Shown: positions 39,710-49,567 of the stretch, one piece after another
How positions within the stretch are numbered: position 1 is the stretch's first letter
Layout of the letters: each line of letters begins with the position of its first letter
NCBI RefSeq assembly: GCF_018398875.1
Contig: NZ_JAGWDK010000003.1
Location: 310,001-374,000 of the forward strand
Length of the DNA stretch: 64,000 nucleotides
Reading direction: 5' to 3'
Source: Bradyrhizobium sp. sGM-13
GTDB taxonomy: Bacteria > Pseudomonadota > Alphaproteobacteria > Rhizobiales > Xanthobacteraceae
Notes under the pieces: generated by a model
The model's input: the letters and a program-made list of their open reading frames with translations, nothing else
The model's database searches: none
Told to the model about the DNA's origin: nothing
Translations under genes and position numbers: made by a program

Positions 39710-40888
39710 CTATTCCGCCGGATCGGATCGCAGCGAGACCGTTTCCCACACCGCGACCGCGATCATGATCGCGGTGGTCAGAATCGACAGCATCAACGGC
39801 GACAGCTCGCTTGCGAACCAGGCGAGCACGCAAAGCGTGATGATGCCCGCCCCGTGGGAGAGTTGAAGGAAGCCGCGAAAGCTCAGCTTGAACAGGATGG
39901 TCCCGAACAGAAACAGCAAGGGGCCGCCGATCGCGCTCATTACCGTCTTGAGGTCGGAATGTCCGCCGGGGTGTTTCAGCACCAGTTCGTCGGCCACTGC
40001 CGCGACGATGATGCCGGCCACGATCGGCAGGTGCAGATAGGTATAGGCCAGCCGCGCCAGCCTTCCCGGCTCGCTCGATTTTGAAAGCTGCTCGGAGCCG
40101 GCTTCAGCGCCAACGTGGAAATAGATCCACCACATCGCGATGCTGCCGACCAAGGCCGAGACGAACGCCAGAACGTTTTCGGTGGTCCAGGCGAGTTCGG
40201 CAAAAGTCGCGCCGATGACGACGATGGATTCGCCGAGCGCGATGATGATGAACAGCCCACAGCGCTCGGCCATGTGCCCGCCTTCGATCATCCAGTCCGC
40301 GACCGAGGACGCGCCGTGGCGGGGAATCCAGAACCGCACCGCCGGCGAGATATATTCGATGACGAGCGCGACGGCCCATAGCGCCAACCGCGACTGGCCT
40401 TCGACTATCCCGCCGGCGATCCAGAAGACGGCCGACACCGACAGCCAGACAGCGATCCGCATTGCATTCATGCGTGTCCGCGGGCGCGATGGCGGCGTCG
40501 ACAACCAGAGAAATATCGTCTTGCCGACCTGCATCCCTGCGTAGGCGATGGCAAACCACAAGCCGCGCTCGTCAAACGCCTTTGGAATCGAGGTCGATAG
40601 CACCAGCCCGCCCAGCATCATCGCAAACAGTAGGAGACGGACCGGAGTCTTTTCGGGATTGAGCCAGTTGGTGATCCAGGTAGTGAATACCCATACCCAC
40701 CAGACCGCGAGAAACAGCAGCGTGACCTGTAACGCACCCAGCGGCGTAAAGTGAGCCAGCAGCGTGTGCGAAATTTGCGTGATCGCGAAGACGAAGACGA
40801 GATCGAAGAACAACTCCGCGTAGGTGACGCGGCTATGCTGGTGCGGCACGATCCGGCGAAACAGCGCGCCGTCTGCGTTGTCTGTCAT
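39710..40888 (-). CDS. low temperature requirement protein A (LtrA) family membrane protein
   Basis: The product is 392 residues with about ten hydrophobic helices. The N-terminal HQHSRVTYAELFFDLVFVFAITQISH is the LtrA signature, and AERCGLFIIIALGESIVVIGATF is the second conserved block. The family was named from a Listeria cold-growth mutant; the molecular function is unknown. The start at 40888 (MTDNADG) is preferred over 41038 because earlier residues are Arg/Ser-rich and unlike the family. It lies 22 bp after bolA and is probably co-transcribed. Confidence 0.9.
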   Translation of the reverse strand: MTDNADGALFRRIVPHQHSRVTYAELFFDLVFVFAITQISHTLLAHFTPLGALQVTLLFLAVWWVWVFTTWITNWLNPEKTPVRLLLFAMMLGGLVLSTSIPKAFDERGLWFAIAYAGMQVGKTIFLWLSTPPSRPRTRMNAMRIAVWLSVSAVFWIAGGIVEGQSRLALWAVALVIEYISPAVRFWIPRHGASSVADWMIEGGHMAERCGLFIIIALGESIVVIGATFAELAWTTENVLAFVSALVGSIAMWWIYFHVGAEAGSEQLSKSSEPGRLARLAYTYLHLPIVAGIIVAAVADELVLKHPGGHSDLKTVMSAIGGPLLFLFGTILFKLSFRGFLQLSHGAGIITLCVLAWFASELSPLMLSILTTAIMIAVAVWETVSLRSDPAE

Positions 40889-40910
40889 CGACGCCCCCGC
40901 CGTCCGGGGA

Positions 40911-41165
40911 CTACCTCTCCGGTACCCCGGGTCCGCCAGGTACCCCGGTCTGCAGCGCCAGCGCATGCAGCAAGCCGCCCATCTGCCCCTTGAGCGACTG
41001 GTAGACGATCTGGTGCTGCTGCACGCGCGACTTGCCACGGAACGACTCCGAGATCACGGTCGCGGCGTAGTGGTCGCCATCGCCTGCGAGATCGCGGATC
41101 GTCACCTCGGCATCGGGGATAGCTGCCTTGATCATCGACTCGATATCGTGGGCATCCATCGGCAT
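40911..41165 (-). CDS. bolA: BolA-family protein
   Basis: The product is 84 residues, with the class-II KH-like BolA fold: ESMIKAAIPDAEVTIRDLAGDGDHYAATVISESFRGKSRVQQHQIVYQSL. The His in QQHQIV is the conserved cluster ligand used with Grx4 proteins. ATG 41165 and a second ATG two codons later are both possible. A Gly/Pro-rich tail follows. It probably works with grxD of this window in Fe-S handling. Confidence 0.95.
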   Translation of the reverse strand: MPMDAHDIESMIKAAIPDAEVTIRDLAGDGDHYAATVISESFRGKSRVQQHQIVYQSLKGQMGGLLHALALQTGVPGGPGVPER

Positions 41166-41350
41166 TCCAGCATGTCTCCGTCATGTGTTTCGAATCACGG
41201 CCGGCTCGCGCGACCGTGAGAACCAAGCCTAGCGCGTACGCTCTTCTAGGTCACGCCTGGCGGCACTATATTCCGGGCCGAAGCGTTTGACACCGCGAGA
41301 TCGCGTCGCGCCCGATCATTTCGGGCTGACCGAAAAAGAGGCTCAAAATC

Positions 41351-41710
41351 ATGAAATTGCCCGGTCCCGACCATCCGATCACGATTACGGCAAACCCCAA
41401 GCGCGTCCGGGTCTCGGTGGACGGCGTGGTCATTGCCGATACCACCCGCGCGCTGATCTTGAAGGAAGCCAGCTATCCGGCGGTGCAATATGTGCCGCGC
41501 GAGGACGCCAATATGGCGTTGTTGTCCCGCACCGAGCGGACCACGCACTGCCCCTACAAGGGGGACGCGAACTATTTCAGCATCAACGCCAACGGCAAGC
41601 GTCTCGAAAATTCGATCTGGACCTACGAGACGCCCTTCCCGGCCATGGCCGAGATCGCCGGCCGTCTGGCGTTCTATCCGGACAAGGTGACGATCGAGGA
41701 AGTGGCGTAG
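41351..41710 (+). CDS. DUF427 domain protein
   Basis: The 119-residue protein has the DUF427 pattern: ITANPKRVRVSVDGVVIADTTRALILKEASYPAVQYVPREDA, the conserved THCPYKGDANYFS, and AGRLAFYPDKVTI. The compact beta-barrel family has a possible small-molecule binding site; no proven function. It is divergent from bolA with 185 bp between. It is followed directly by a palindromic repeat. Confidence 0.92.
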   Translation: MKLPGPDHPITITANPKRVRVSVDGVVIADTTRALILKEASYPAVQYVPREDANMALLSRTERTTHCPYKGDANYFSINANGKRLENSIWTYETPFPAMAEIAGRLAFYPDKVTIEEVA

Positions 41711-41721
41711 TCAGAGGCGAT

Positions 41722-41823
41722 GTCATTCCGGGGCGATGCGAAAGCATCGAACTATGGGGCGCCCTTGCGCCCCTTAGAATCTCGAGATTCCGGGTCTGGT
41801 CCTTCGGACCATCCCGGAATGAC
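41722..41823 (+). repeat. ~100-bp palindromic intergenic repeat, copy B
   Basis: It has the same ends (GTCATTCCGGGGC / CCCGGAATGAC) and inner motifs (GGGGCGCCCTTGCGCCCC, GAATCTCGAGATTC, GGTCCTTCGGACC) as copies C and D and, reversed, copy A. It lies between DUF427 and DUF1328. Confidence 0.93.
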
Positions 41824-41848
41824 CGCGGAGAGCTACACCTGAATAGAG

Positions 41849-42022
41849 CTACACCCTGAATATCGTGAGCCCGAGGATCAGGAGCACCAGGAAGATCACG
41901 ACGAAGACATAGAACAGGAAGCGGGCGATGTCGGCGGAGGCCTCCGAAATGCCGGTGAAGCCGAGGACACCGGCAACGATCGACACCAGAAAAAAGATCA
42001 GCGCCCATTTGAGAATTGTCAT
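41849..42022 (-). CDS. DUF1328 (YtjA-like) small membrane protein
   Basis: The ATG at 42022 opens a 57-codon frame: [57 protein letters not shown]. Two hydrophobic helices flank a short loop with the family's Gly-Phe-x-Gly and Ile-Ala-(Arg/Lys) pattern. This is the DUF1328/YtjA family of small inner-membrane proteins, often stress-induced. It was too short for a standard length cut-off. It ends close to copy B of the repeat. Confidence 0.9.
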   Translation of the reverse strand: MTILKWALIFFLVSIVAGVLGFTGISEASADIARFLFYVFVVIFLVLLILGLTIFRV

Positions 42023-42208
42023 TGCGTGCTCCGCGACCTCTCGGGCCGTACCAGAGGTGGCCCCTCAATTTCACATGACCTAACGGCCGGTTGCACCGCC
42101 GGTTCCGATCAGCCCGGAGATGCGGGTTCGCTAGCGCCCCGATTGGGCCTTGCTGAATCAGGTTCCGAGCGGCAACATTTGGCCACACAGCCTGGCCGGG
42201 AGGCGCGC

Positions 42209-43393
42209 ATGACATCGATTTCCACCGTGGGGCATGCCGACGTGAGCGCAGTGTCCCAAGCCAAATCGCGAAACCTTTCGCTTGATCGCGCGCGCACCTT
42301 CCTGACGCTGGTGGTGCTGCTCCACCATGCCGTCATCCCCTATACCTATTTCGGTCACACCGATCCGAAGTACTTCTTCGGCTTCGACATGATCGTGCTC
42401 GCCACTGACAGTTTCTTCATGGCGATGTTCTTTTTCCTGTCGGGGCTGTTCGCCTGGTCTGGTATCGCCCGGAAGGGACCGCTGAGCTATTTGGCAGATC
42501 GCCTGCTTCGGCTTGGCTTACCCTTCGTGATCTGCGCCTTCACGGTCATTCCGCTCGCCTACTACGCCATCTCACTGCGGCACCATCCCGAGATCGGCTT
42601 TTCGGAATACTGGTGGAATATGATCACGAAGGGCCCTTGGCCGAGCGGGCCGATCTGGTTCCTCTGGGTCCTGCTCAGTTTCGACGTGGTGGCTTGCATC
42701 CTGTATCGGCTGTCACCCAACCTGCTCGATCCGATCAATCGCCTCTCGCTGTACGGCCGCCGCCGGCCCGCGGTGTTCTTCGCGGTCATGCTTGCCGTCA
42801 CCGCTGCATTCTACATTCCCGGGCTTGTTCACTACGGACACAGCAGTTGGTTTGAGTTCGGGCCGTTCTCGGTCCAGCACGGGCGCGTGATGCTCTATGC
42901 GAGCTACTTCTTTTTCGGTGCCGGCATCGGCGTTGCGCAAATGGATCGCGGGCTGCTCGCGGCAGACGGCCGGATGGCGAAGGTTAGCTGGGACTGGATG
43001 GTGCTGGCGATCGTTCCGTATGGCCTCCTGTGGGTGCTGATCTTCATCAAGCGCGAAATACTGGGCAACCCGTCGCCGCTGCCGGACTGGTACGAAGCGC
43101 TCTATGCGATCTGCTTCACTATCTTCAGCGTGGCCATCATGTTTCTGATCTTGGCCATTTTTCAAAGGTTCAGACAATCAGGCTCCGCCAGGCTACTCGA
43201 TCCGATGCAGGCGGACGCCTACGGCATGTTCCTGGTGCACTACCCGATCGCACTGTGGCTGCAATACTGGCTGTTCGATTATGACCTGCCGGCGATCGTC
43301 AAGGTCGCGATCGGGTTCGTACTGACGGTCGCGGCGAGCTGGGCGCTGACGCGAGCGTTGCGGCAGATCCCGGGCGCGACAAGGGTGCTTTGA
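42209..43393 (+). CDS. acyltransferase-3 family membrane protein, OpgC/MdoC-like
   Basis: The 394-residue protein has about ten transmembrane helices and the acyltransferase-3 layout: SLDRARTFLTLVVLLHHAV near the N-terminus with the catalytic His, DSFFMAMFFFLSGLFAW, and YGMFLVHYPIALWLQYWL late. It should transfer acyl groups (for example succinyl or acetyl) to an extracytoplasmic glycan. OpgC-type proteins modify periplasmic glucans, which would fit the NdvC-like gene of this window, but that link is inference. ATG 42209 has GGGAGG upstream; the frame opens at 42026. Confidence 0.88.
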   Translation: MTSISTVGHADVSAVSQAKSRNLSLDRARTFLTLVVLLHHAVIPYTYFGHTDPKYFFGFDMIVLATDSFFMAMFFFLSGLFAWSGIARKGPLSYLADRLLRLGLPFVICAFTVIPLAYYAISLRHHPEIGFSEYWWNMITKGPWPSGPIWFLWVLLSFDVVACILYRLSPNLLDPINRLSLYGRRRPAVFFAVMLAVTAAFYIPGLVHYGHSSWFEFGPFSVQHGRVMLYASYFFFGAGIGVAQMDRGLLAADGRMAKVSWDWMVLAIVPYGLLWVLIFIKREILGNPSPLPDWYEALYAICFTIFSVAIMFLILAIFQRFRQSGSARLLDPMQADAYGMFLVHYPIALWLQYWLFDYDLPAIVKVAIGFVLTVAASWALTRALRQIPGATRVL

Positions 43394-43424
43394 GGCCGAC
43401 AGCAATGGCGGGGAGACAGCGCGC

Positions 43425-45632
43425 CTACGCCGCCTTCCCGCTCATATAGGCCGGCAGCCAGTGCTCGAACGCAGTTTTCAGCGCATCAACCGCGACCGGC
43501 GCTTCGCCGGCAACGGCGATCGCATCGCCGCCCGTAGTGCCGATCCGCGCACACGGCACGCCCGCGCCCTTCATCTTCGCCATCACCAGGCCGGCATCCG
43601 CGGCCGGCACCGTCACGATATAGCGCGCCTGATCCTCGCCGAACCACCAGGCATGCGGCACGATCGAGCTCGGCGCCGCTAGGAGCTGCGCGCCGATGCC
43701 GCTCGCCATCGCCATTTCAGCCAGCGCAATCAGGAGCCCGCCGTCGGAGACGTCATGCACCGCGGTCGCGGTGCCGGCATGGATCATCCCGCGGACCACG
43801 TCGCCATTGCGCTTTTCGGCCGCGAGATCGACCGGCGGCGGCGCGCCCTCTTCGCGCCCACAGACGTCGCGCAGGTAGACGGACTGTCCGAGCCAGCCTT
43901 GCGTATCGCCGATCAAAAGGATCGCTTCGCCGGCCGCCTTGAAAGCCAGCGTCGCCGATTTGGTGAAATCGTCGAGCAGACCGACACCGCCGATCGAGGG
44001 CGTCGGCAGGATGCCGCGACCGTTGGTTTCGTTGTAGAGCGAGACGTTGCCCGACACGACAGGGAAATCGAGCATGCGGCAGGCTTCGGAAATGCCCTTC
44101 AGGCAGCCGACGAACTGGCCCATGATCTCGGGCCGCTCCGGATTGCCGAAATTGAGATTGTCGGTGATCGCGAGCGGCCGGCCGCCGACCGCGGTGATGT
44201 TGCGCCAGGCTTCGGCAACGGCCTGCTTGCCGCCTTCGAACGGATCGGCCTCGCAATAGCGCGGCGTCACGTCGACGGTGAGCGCGAGCCCCTTGGGCCC
44301 GTCCTCGACGCGCACAACCGCGGCATCGCCGCCCGGACGCTGCACGGTATTGCCCAGAATGACGTGGTCGTATTGCTCCCAGACCCAGCGCTTCGAACAC
44401 AGCTCCGGCGTGCCGATCAGCTTCTCCAGCGCCGCCGAAATGCCAACTGGGGGCTCCACTTCGCGTGCCTGCACCATCGGCAAGGCTGCGGACGGGACGT
44501 GCGGGCGATCATACACCGGCGCCTCGTCGCCCAATTCCTTGATCGGCAGATCGGCCATCACGTCGCCGCCGTGCTTCACCACGAAGCGCTTGGTCGGCGT
44601 GGTGTAGCCGACCACGGCGAAATCGAGCCCCCACTTCTTGAAGATCGCCTCGGCCTCTTTTTCCTTCTCGGGCTTGAGCACCATGAGCATGCGCTCCTGG
44701 CTTTCCGACAGCATCATCTCGTAGGCGCTCATGCCGGTTTCACGGGTCGGCACGGCGTTGAGATCGAGTTCGACGCCGAGATCGCCCTTAGCGCCCATCT
44801 CGACCGCCGAGCATGTCAGGCCCGCCGCACCCATGTCCTGGATCGCGATCACGCAACCCTTTTCCATGATCTCGAGGCAGGCTTCCAGCAAGAGCTTCTC
44901 GGCGAAGGGATCGCCGACCTGCACCGTCGGCCGCTTCTCGGCGGAATCATCGTCGAATTCGGCCGACGCCATCGAGGCCCCGTGAATGCCGTCGCGGCCG
45001 GTCTTGGAGCCGAGATAGACGATCGGCATGTTCACGCCCGAGGCTGCCGCATAGAAAATCTTGTCGGTCTCGGCGAGGCCGACCGCCATCGCGTTAACCA
45101 GGATGTTGCCGTCGTAGCGGGTGTGAAAGCGCACTTGGCCACCGACCGTTGGCACGCCGAAGGAATTGCCGTAGCCGCCGACACCGGCCACCACGCCCGA
45201 CACCAGATGGCGCGTCTTCGGATGCTCCGGCGCGCCAAAGGAAAGTGCATTGAGGCAGGCAATAGGCCGCGCACCCATCGTGAACACATCGCGCAGAATG
45301 CCGCCAACGCCGGTGGTCGCGCCTTGATACGGCTCGATGTAGCTCGGGTGATTGTGGCTCTCCATCTTGAAGACCACCGCCTGCCCGTCCCCGATGTCGA
45401 TCACGCCAGCGTTCTCGCCCGGGCCCTGGATCACCCAAGGCGCCTTAGTCGGCAAGCCGCGCAGATGGATGCGCGAGGATTTGTACGAGCAGTGCTCGTT
45501 CCACATCGCCGAGAAAATCCCGAGTTCGGTGAACGTCGGCACCCGCCCGATCAGCTTGAGGATGCGCTCATACTCGTCGGGCTTCAGACCGTGGCTGGCG
45601 ACGAGTTCGGGGGTGATCTGGGGCTCGTTCAT
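43425..45632 (-). CDS. purL: phosphoribosylformylglycinamidine synthase subunit PurL
   Basis: The synthetase subunit uses ATP and ammonia to turn FGAR into FGAM. The 735-residue product is the small-type PurL that needs separate PurS and PurQ, both present in this window. Blocks visible include [20 protein letters not shown], the Gly-rich [30 protein letters not shown] and HDVSDGGL. It is the last pur gene on this strand, separated from purQ by three unrelated genes, so it probably has its own promoter in the 162-bp gap to the divergent thioesterase gene. Confidence 0.97.
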   Translation of the reverse strand: MNEPQITPELVASHGLKPDEYERILKLIGRVPTFTELGIFSAMWNEHCSYKSSRIHLRGLPTKAPWVIQGPGENAGVIDIGDGQAVVFKMESHNHPSYIEPYQGATTGVGGILRDVFTMGARPIACLNALSFGAPEHPKTRHLVSGVVAGVGGYGNSFGVPTVGGQVRFHTRYDGNILVNAMAVGLAETDKIFYAAASGVNMPIVYLGSKTGRDGIHGASMASAEFDDDSAEKRPTVQVGDPFAEKLLLEACLEIMEKGCVIAIQDMGAAGLTCSAVEMGAKGDLGVELDLNAVPTRETGMSAYEMMLSESQERMLMVLKPEKEKEAEAIFKKWGLDFAVVGYTTPTKRFVVKHGGDVMADLPIKELGDEAPVYDRPHVPSAALPMVQAREVEPPVGISAALEKLIGTPELCSKRWVWEQYDHVILGNTVQRPGGDAAVVRVEDGPKGLALTVDVTPRYCEADPFEGGKQAVAEAWRNITAVGGRPLAITDNLNFGNPERPEIMGQFVGCLKGISEACRMLDFPVVSGNVSLYNETNGRGILPTPSIGGVGLLDDFTKSATLAFKAAGEAILLIGDTQGWLGQSVYLRDVCGREEGAPPPVDLAAEKRNGDVVRGMIHAGTATAVHDVSDGGLLIALAEMAMASGIGAQLLAAPSSIVPHAWWFGEDQARYIVTVPAADAGLVMAKMKGAGVPCARIGTTGGDAIAVAGEAPVAVDALKTAFEHWLPAYMSGKAA

Positions 45633-45794
45633 GGGTGCCTTAATAGGAAGATCGGGGGCGTGCGAAAAGGCCTTTTATGGCGCATTTCCGCCCTGTCCAG
45701 AGCTTTGCGAAAGGGCGCGTTGCGGGATCAGCGTTTGCACATCGTTCCCGGATCGGATTTAAGGGCTGAAACATCGAATTGAAGGTCATTTTTA

Positions 45795-46283
45795 GTGAAC
45801 GAACTCCCCCAAAATGCATTTCACCGCCGCCCCGATCTGCATGTCGAAACCGAGGGCGAATTCAAGGGCTGGCGGACCTGGACCCGCGACAGCTTCGAGA
45901 CCCATAATGGCCCGTTCTGGCACCGCATGGACGAAAACGGGAAGGTCCGCTGCGCGTTCCGGGTCGAGAAGAAGCATCTCAACGGCATGCGCAACGCCCA
46001 TGGCGGCTGCTTCATGTCGTTCGCCGACTACTGCCTGTTTGCAATCGCCTCCTCGGTGCTGGAGGGGCCGGGCGTGACGGTATCGTTTGCCTGCGAGTTT
46101 CTCGACGCCGCCCGCGAGGGCGAACTGGTCGAATGCGAGGGTGAAATCACCCGCGCCGGCGGCTCGCTGATCTTCCTGCGCGGCGTGCTGAAATCCGGCG
46201 AACGCTCGCTGTTTACGTTCTCAGGCACCATCAAGCGGGTGAAGTGGAAAAAGCCGGCGGGTACAGGCGCCGTTGCCACCTGA
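45795..46283 (+). CDS. PaaI-type hotdog thioesterase
   Basis: The 162-residue hotdog-fold protein has FETHNGPFWHRM followed by the core NGMRNAHGGCFMSFADYCLFAIASSV, where the His-Gly-Gly and Asp of the PaaI/YbgC group active site can be seen, then VTVSFACEFLDAAREGELVECEGEI. It should hydrolyse an acyl-CoA thioester; the substrate is unknown. The GTG start has GAAGG upstream. The next gene, a DMT transporter, starts inside its last codons. Confidence 0.88.
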   Translation: MNELPQNAFHRRPDLHVETEGEFKGWRTWTRDSFETHNGPFWHRMDENGKVRCAFRVEKKHLNGMRNAHGGCFMSFADYCLFAIASSVLEGPGVTVSFACEFLDAAREGELVECEGEITRAGGSLIFLRGVLKSGERSLFTFSGTIKRVKWKKPAGTGAVAT

Positions 46284-47214
46284 CTCGTCACAGGCCCGTC
46301 GCGGCTGGCGCGACTATGCATTGCTGCTCGCGCTGGCGTGCTGCTGGAGCTCGACCTATCCGCTGACCAAGATCGGCCTCGGCTCGATCCCGCCGGTCAC
46401 CTTCATTTCGGCGCGCTCGCTGATCGCGGCAGGCTTCCTGCTGGTGATCCTGCGTGCCCGCGGCCTGCGGCTGCCGACCGACGGCAAGGCCTGGAAGCTG
46501 TTTGCATTCCAGCAGACCATCAACTCGACCATTCCTTTCCTGATGATCACCTGGGCGCAGCAATATGTGGCGGCAGCGCCGACCGTGGTGCTGGCCTCGA
46601 CCACGCCGATCTTCGCTTTCCTCATCACCTGGGCCGTCACGCGCCATGAGCCGGCGACGCTGCTCAAGCTGATCGGCGCCATTCTGGGCCTGGCCGGTAC
46701 GGCCGTGACCATCGGCCTCGATACGCTCGGCGGGCTCTCCAGCAACCTGTTCGCCGAAATGGTCATCCTGATCGCCACCATCTCGTTCGCCTGCGCCACG
46801 ATCTTCGGGCTCAAGCTGACCGACTACGACCCGATGGTGGTGGCGGCGGGCTCGCTGTTGTTCGGCGGCACCGTGCTGCTCCCGCTCGCGCTGATCGTCG
46901 ATCATCCCTGGACCTTGCGGCCGACGCCTGAAGCGCTGATTGCCACCGCCGCGATGGGAATATTCTCCAGCGCCTTCGGGCTGATGCTGTTCTACATGTG
47001 CCTGACGCGGCTCGGCACCCTGACCACAAATGCGCAAGGCTATTTGCGAATTCCAATCGGCGTCGGCCTGTCGGTTCTGCTGCTCGGCGAACCCGTGCCG
47101 CCGAATCTGGCGCTCGGCCTCGTGTTGGTGATGGCCGGCGTCGCCGCGATGACCATCCCGCGTGGCCACTATCGCAAATGGATCGAGCGCCTGCGCGGGA
47201 AACCGAAAGGCTGA
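46273..47214 (+). CDS. EamA/DMT-family transporter
   Basis: The 313-residue protein has ten hydrophobic helices in two EamA repeats (about 15-140 and 150-295), including LALACCWSSTYPLTKIGLG and the STTPIFAFLITW block at the end of the first repeat. It probably exports a metabolite or amino acid across the inner membrane. The TTG start at 46273 overlaps the thioesterase stop by 11 bp, so translation may be coupled. The start is the only one that keeps the full first helix with its basic lead-in (SQARRGWRD). Confidence 0.88.
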   Translation: MPPDSSQARRGWRDYALLLALACCWSSTYPLTKIGLGSIPPVTFISARSLIAAGFLLVILRARGLRLPTDGKAWKLFAFQQTINSTIPFLMITWAQQYVAAAPTVVLASTTPIFAFLITWAVTRHEPATLLKLIGAILGLAGTAVTIGLDTLGGLSSNLFAEMVILIATISFACATIFGLKLTDYDPMVVAAGSLLFGGTVLLPLALIVDHPWTLRPTPEALIATAAMGIFSSAFGLMLFYMCLTRLGTLTTNAQGYLRIPIGVGLSVLLLGEPVPPNLALGLVLVMAGVAAMTIPRGHYRKWIERLRGKPKG

Positions 47215-47382
47215 TGAAGACCGTCGGCGGAATCAAGCCGATAATTGTTTTTCGGCGATCGAAAGCCACTCCACCTGGGCCTGCGGGAACGGTGGTGGAA
47301 CAGCAATCAACCATGATTGACACACCGGAACGCATGCGAGCGCACCGTGTTGCGCCGTTACGCAGAAAGAAAAGGAGCAATC

Positions 47383-47706
47383 ATGAAACTCGCAACAATC
47401 GGATTGGCCATGGCGCTGGCATTCACGAACACCTTCGCCCTGGCGCAAGCCGGCGGCAGCGGCACGGGCGGAAGTTCGGGCACGGGTGGCACGGCGGCAG
47501 GTGGTGCGGCAGGATCCTCCACCGGCGGAACGACCGCCGGAAGCGGAACGGGCGGTAATTCCACCACCGGCATCAGCAACGATGCCGGAAGTGCCGCGGC
47601 CGGCCGAAACAGTCCAGCGAACCCGTCAGGGAACACCCATATCAACCCCTCGCCGAGCGGTTCGACCCTGTCGCCGACGGGGCCGGGTTCAACTACCGGC
47701 CGATAA
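47383..47706 (+). CDS. small exported Gly/Ser/Thr-rich protein
   Basis: The product is 107 residues: a signal peptide (MKLATIGLAMALAFTNTFALA) and a mature part made almost only of Gly, Ser, Thr, Ala, Asn and Pro, with GGSGTGGSSGTGG-type repeats and an NPSGNTHINPSPSGS tail. AAGGAG lies seven bases ahead of ATG 47383, and a good terminator follows, so it is a complete transcription unit. It is probably an unstructured periplasmic or surface peptide; no function known. Confidence 0.78.
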   Translation: MKLATIGLAMALAFTNTFALAQAGGSGTGGSSGTGGTAAGGAAGSSTGGTTAGSGTGGNSTTGISNDAGSAAAGRNSPANPSGNTHINPSPSGSTLSPTGPGSTTGR

Positions 47707-47707
47707 C

Positions 47708-47735
47708 AAAAGGCCCCGCTCCGGCGGGGCTTTTT
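47708..47735 (+). terminator. intrinsic terminator after the Gly-rich protein gene
   Basis: GCCCCGC-TCCG-GCGGGGC with flanking A and T runs (AAAAG...CTTTTT) begins right after the stop. It may also act for the convergent Bug gene. Confidence 0.9.
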
Positions 47736-47753
47736 ATCACATGGTCGCCGGTG

Positions 47754-48719
47754 CTACTTCTTCTCTTCCAACAGCTTTTTGTATTTCTCGACATCGCGCG
47801 TCACCAACTGGCCGAGCACTTCGCTCGCATGTTCGTTGGCGTCGGGCGCAACGGTGGAGAGATCGTGAAAACGCTTCTTCACCGCCTCGCTCTCGACGGC
47901 GGTCCTGGCGGCGGCGTTCAGCTTCGCGATGATCGCAGGCGGCGTGCCTTTTGGAGCGAACAGGCCGTTCCAGCCCTGCGCCTCGAAGTCGGGAAGGCCG
48001 GCTTCTGCCGAAGTCAGCAGATCGGGCAAGGTCGCAAGCCGCACTGTCGAACCGACGACGACGCCCCGCACCAATTTGTCGCCGATCGCCTGCGACACCG
48101 AAGCGGCTGAATCGCAGACGCCGTCGATCTGGCCGCCGATCGCGTCCGTCAGCGCCGGCGCCGCGCCGCGATAGCCGACCAGCGTCACGTCGATGCCGGC
48201 GGCCTGCGCAAAGCTCTTGCAGATCAGGAAATTCGAGGAGCCGACGCCGGCATGGCCGAGATTGACCTTGCCGGGATTTTTCTTCGCATAGGCGATGAAA
48301 TCCTGCAGGTTCTTGGCGGGGAAATCCTTGCGCAACGCGACGATGCCGAAGGTTTTCGCTACCACCGCGATCGGCACGAAGGATTCCGGCGTGAACGGCA
48401 GTTTCGGATAGATCGTATAGGTCGCCGCACTCGTGCCGGCATTGCCGATGGCGATCGTATAGCCGTCGGCTTCTGCGCGCGCCGCCCGCGTCAGCGCGGT
48501 CGAGCCGCCGGCGCCCGCGACGTTCTCGATCACGATCGGCTGCCCGAGCGACTTGGCCATCTCCTCGGCAACCACACGCGCGATCACGTCGGAGGTGCCG
48601 CCGGCCGCGAACGGCACGATCATGGTGATGGGCCGCTTGGGATAATCCTGGGCGTGGGCCGCCACGGCGCATAGCAGCGCCACAACGACAATCGTCAGGC
48701 GCGACACCAAGAACCTCAC
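47754..48719 (-). CDS. Bug-family (TctC-like) periplasmic solute-binding protein
   Basis: The product is 321 residues with a signal peptide ([17 protein letters not shown]). Bug/TctC blocks follow: [51 protein letters not shown] and [17 protein letters not shown]. Such proteins bind carboxylates for tripartite tricarboxylate transporters, though many are orphan. Its GTG start overlaps the purQ stop as GTGA, so it is translated from the pur transcript. No TctA or TctB genes are nearby. Confidence 0.93.
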   Translation of the reverse strand: MRFLVSRLTIVVVALLCAVAAHAQDYPKRPITMIVPFAAGGTSDVIARVVAEEMAKSLGQPIVIENVAGAGGSTALTRAARAEADGYTIAIGNAGTSAATYTIYPKLPFTPESFVPIAVVAKTFGIVALRKDFPAKNLQDFIAYAKKNPGKVNLGHAGVGSSNFLICKSFAQAAGIDVTLVGYRGAAPALTDAIGGQIDGVCDSAASVSQAIGDKLVRGVVVGSTVRLATLPDLLTSAEAGLPDFEAQGWNGLFAPKGTPPAIIAKLNAAARTAVESEAVKKRFHDLSTVAPDANEHASEVLGQLVTRDVEKYKKLLEEKK

Positions 48720-49417
48720 GCGGCTTTTTGCAGATGCGCGGCTAGCCCTGCGAACAGGCCGCGGCCGTCGGTGCAGCCCATGATGTCTTCGACGTGGTTT
48801 TCCGGGTGCGGCATCATGCCGAGCACGTTGCCGCGCTCGTTGACGATGCCGGCGATCGACTGCGCGGCGCCGTTGATGTTGGATTCTTCATCGACAATGC
48901 CCTCAGGAGTGCAGTAGCGGTAGAGCACCCGCCCCTCGCCCTCCAGCCGCTTCACCGTCTCCTCATCGGCCTCATAGTTACCCTCGCCGTGCGCGACCGG
49001 CACGCGGATGACCTGACCGGCATTGTAGCCGCGCGTGAACGGCGTATCCGAGCGCTCGACCCGCAGGTGCACATCCTGGCAGATGAATTTCAGCCGCGCA
49101 TTGCGCATCAGGACGCCGGGCAGCAAGCCTGCTTCGCACAGGATCTGAAACCCGTTGCAGACGCCAAGCACGAGCCCACCATCGGCCGCATACTTACGCA
49201 CCGCGTCCATGACGGGCGCGCGGGCGGCAATCGCCCCGCAGCGCAGGTAATCGCCATAGGAAAACCCGCCGGGCACTACGACCAGATCGGTCCCCTTCGG
49301 CAGCGCAGTGTCGGCATGCCACACCATCGCAGCCTCCTGCCCCGAGGCGAGCTTGAGCGCGCGCGCCATGTCGCGCTCGCGATTGATTCCGGGGAAGACG
49401 AGGACGGCGGATTTCAT
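48716..49417 (-). CDS. purQ: phosphoribosylformylglycinamidine synthase subunit PurQ (glutaminase)
   Basis: This class I glutamine amidotransferase supplies ammonia to PurL. The 233-residue product has [28 protein letters not shown], the nucleophile Cys in GVCNGFQIL and the His/Glu pair in [14 protein letters not shown]. The Bug gene is coupled to its end. purS and purC lie upstream on the same strand but behind an oppositely oriented CorA-type gene. Confidence 0.97.
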   Translation of the reverse strand: MKSAVLVFPGINRERDMARALKLASGQEAAMVWHADTALPKGTDLVVVPGGFSYGDYLRCGAIAARAPVMDAVRKYAADGGLVLGVCNGFQILCEAGLLPGVLMRNARLKFICQDVHLRVERSDTPFTRGYNAGQVIRVPVAHGEGNYEADEETVKRLEGEGRVLYRYCTPEGIVDEESNINGAAQSIAGIVNERGNVLGMMPHPENHVEDIMGCTDGRGLFAGLAAHLQKAA

Positions 49418-49567
49418 GGAGGTTCCCGGTTGGAAACGAGAATCGTCGGCAGAACCGCCGACCCGGCAGAGACATAACCATTTGACGCCGGTTTTTCCAG
49501 TGCTAGCGTCGCCAAAACGGCCTGCGCGGCAGCCGTGCTCAACAATAATCGCTCAGGGATGGAAGCC

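Noticed and set aside
43755..45782. 675-codon plus-strand frame opposite purL
   Set aside because: It lies entirely antisense to an intact purL with all motifs; the product is His/Arg-rich and unlike any family.
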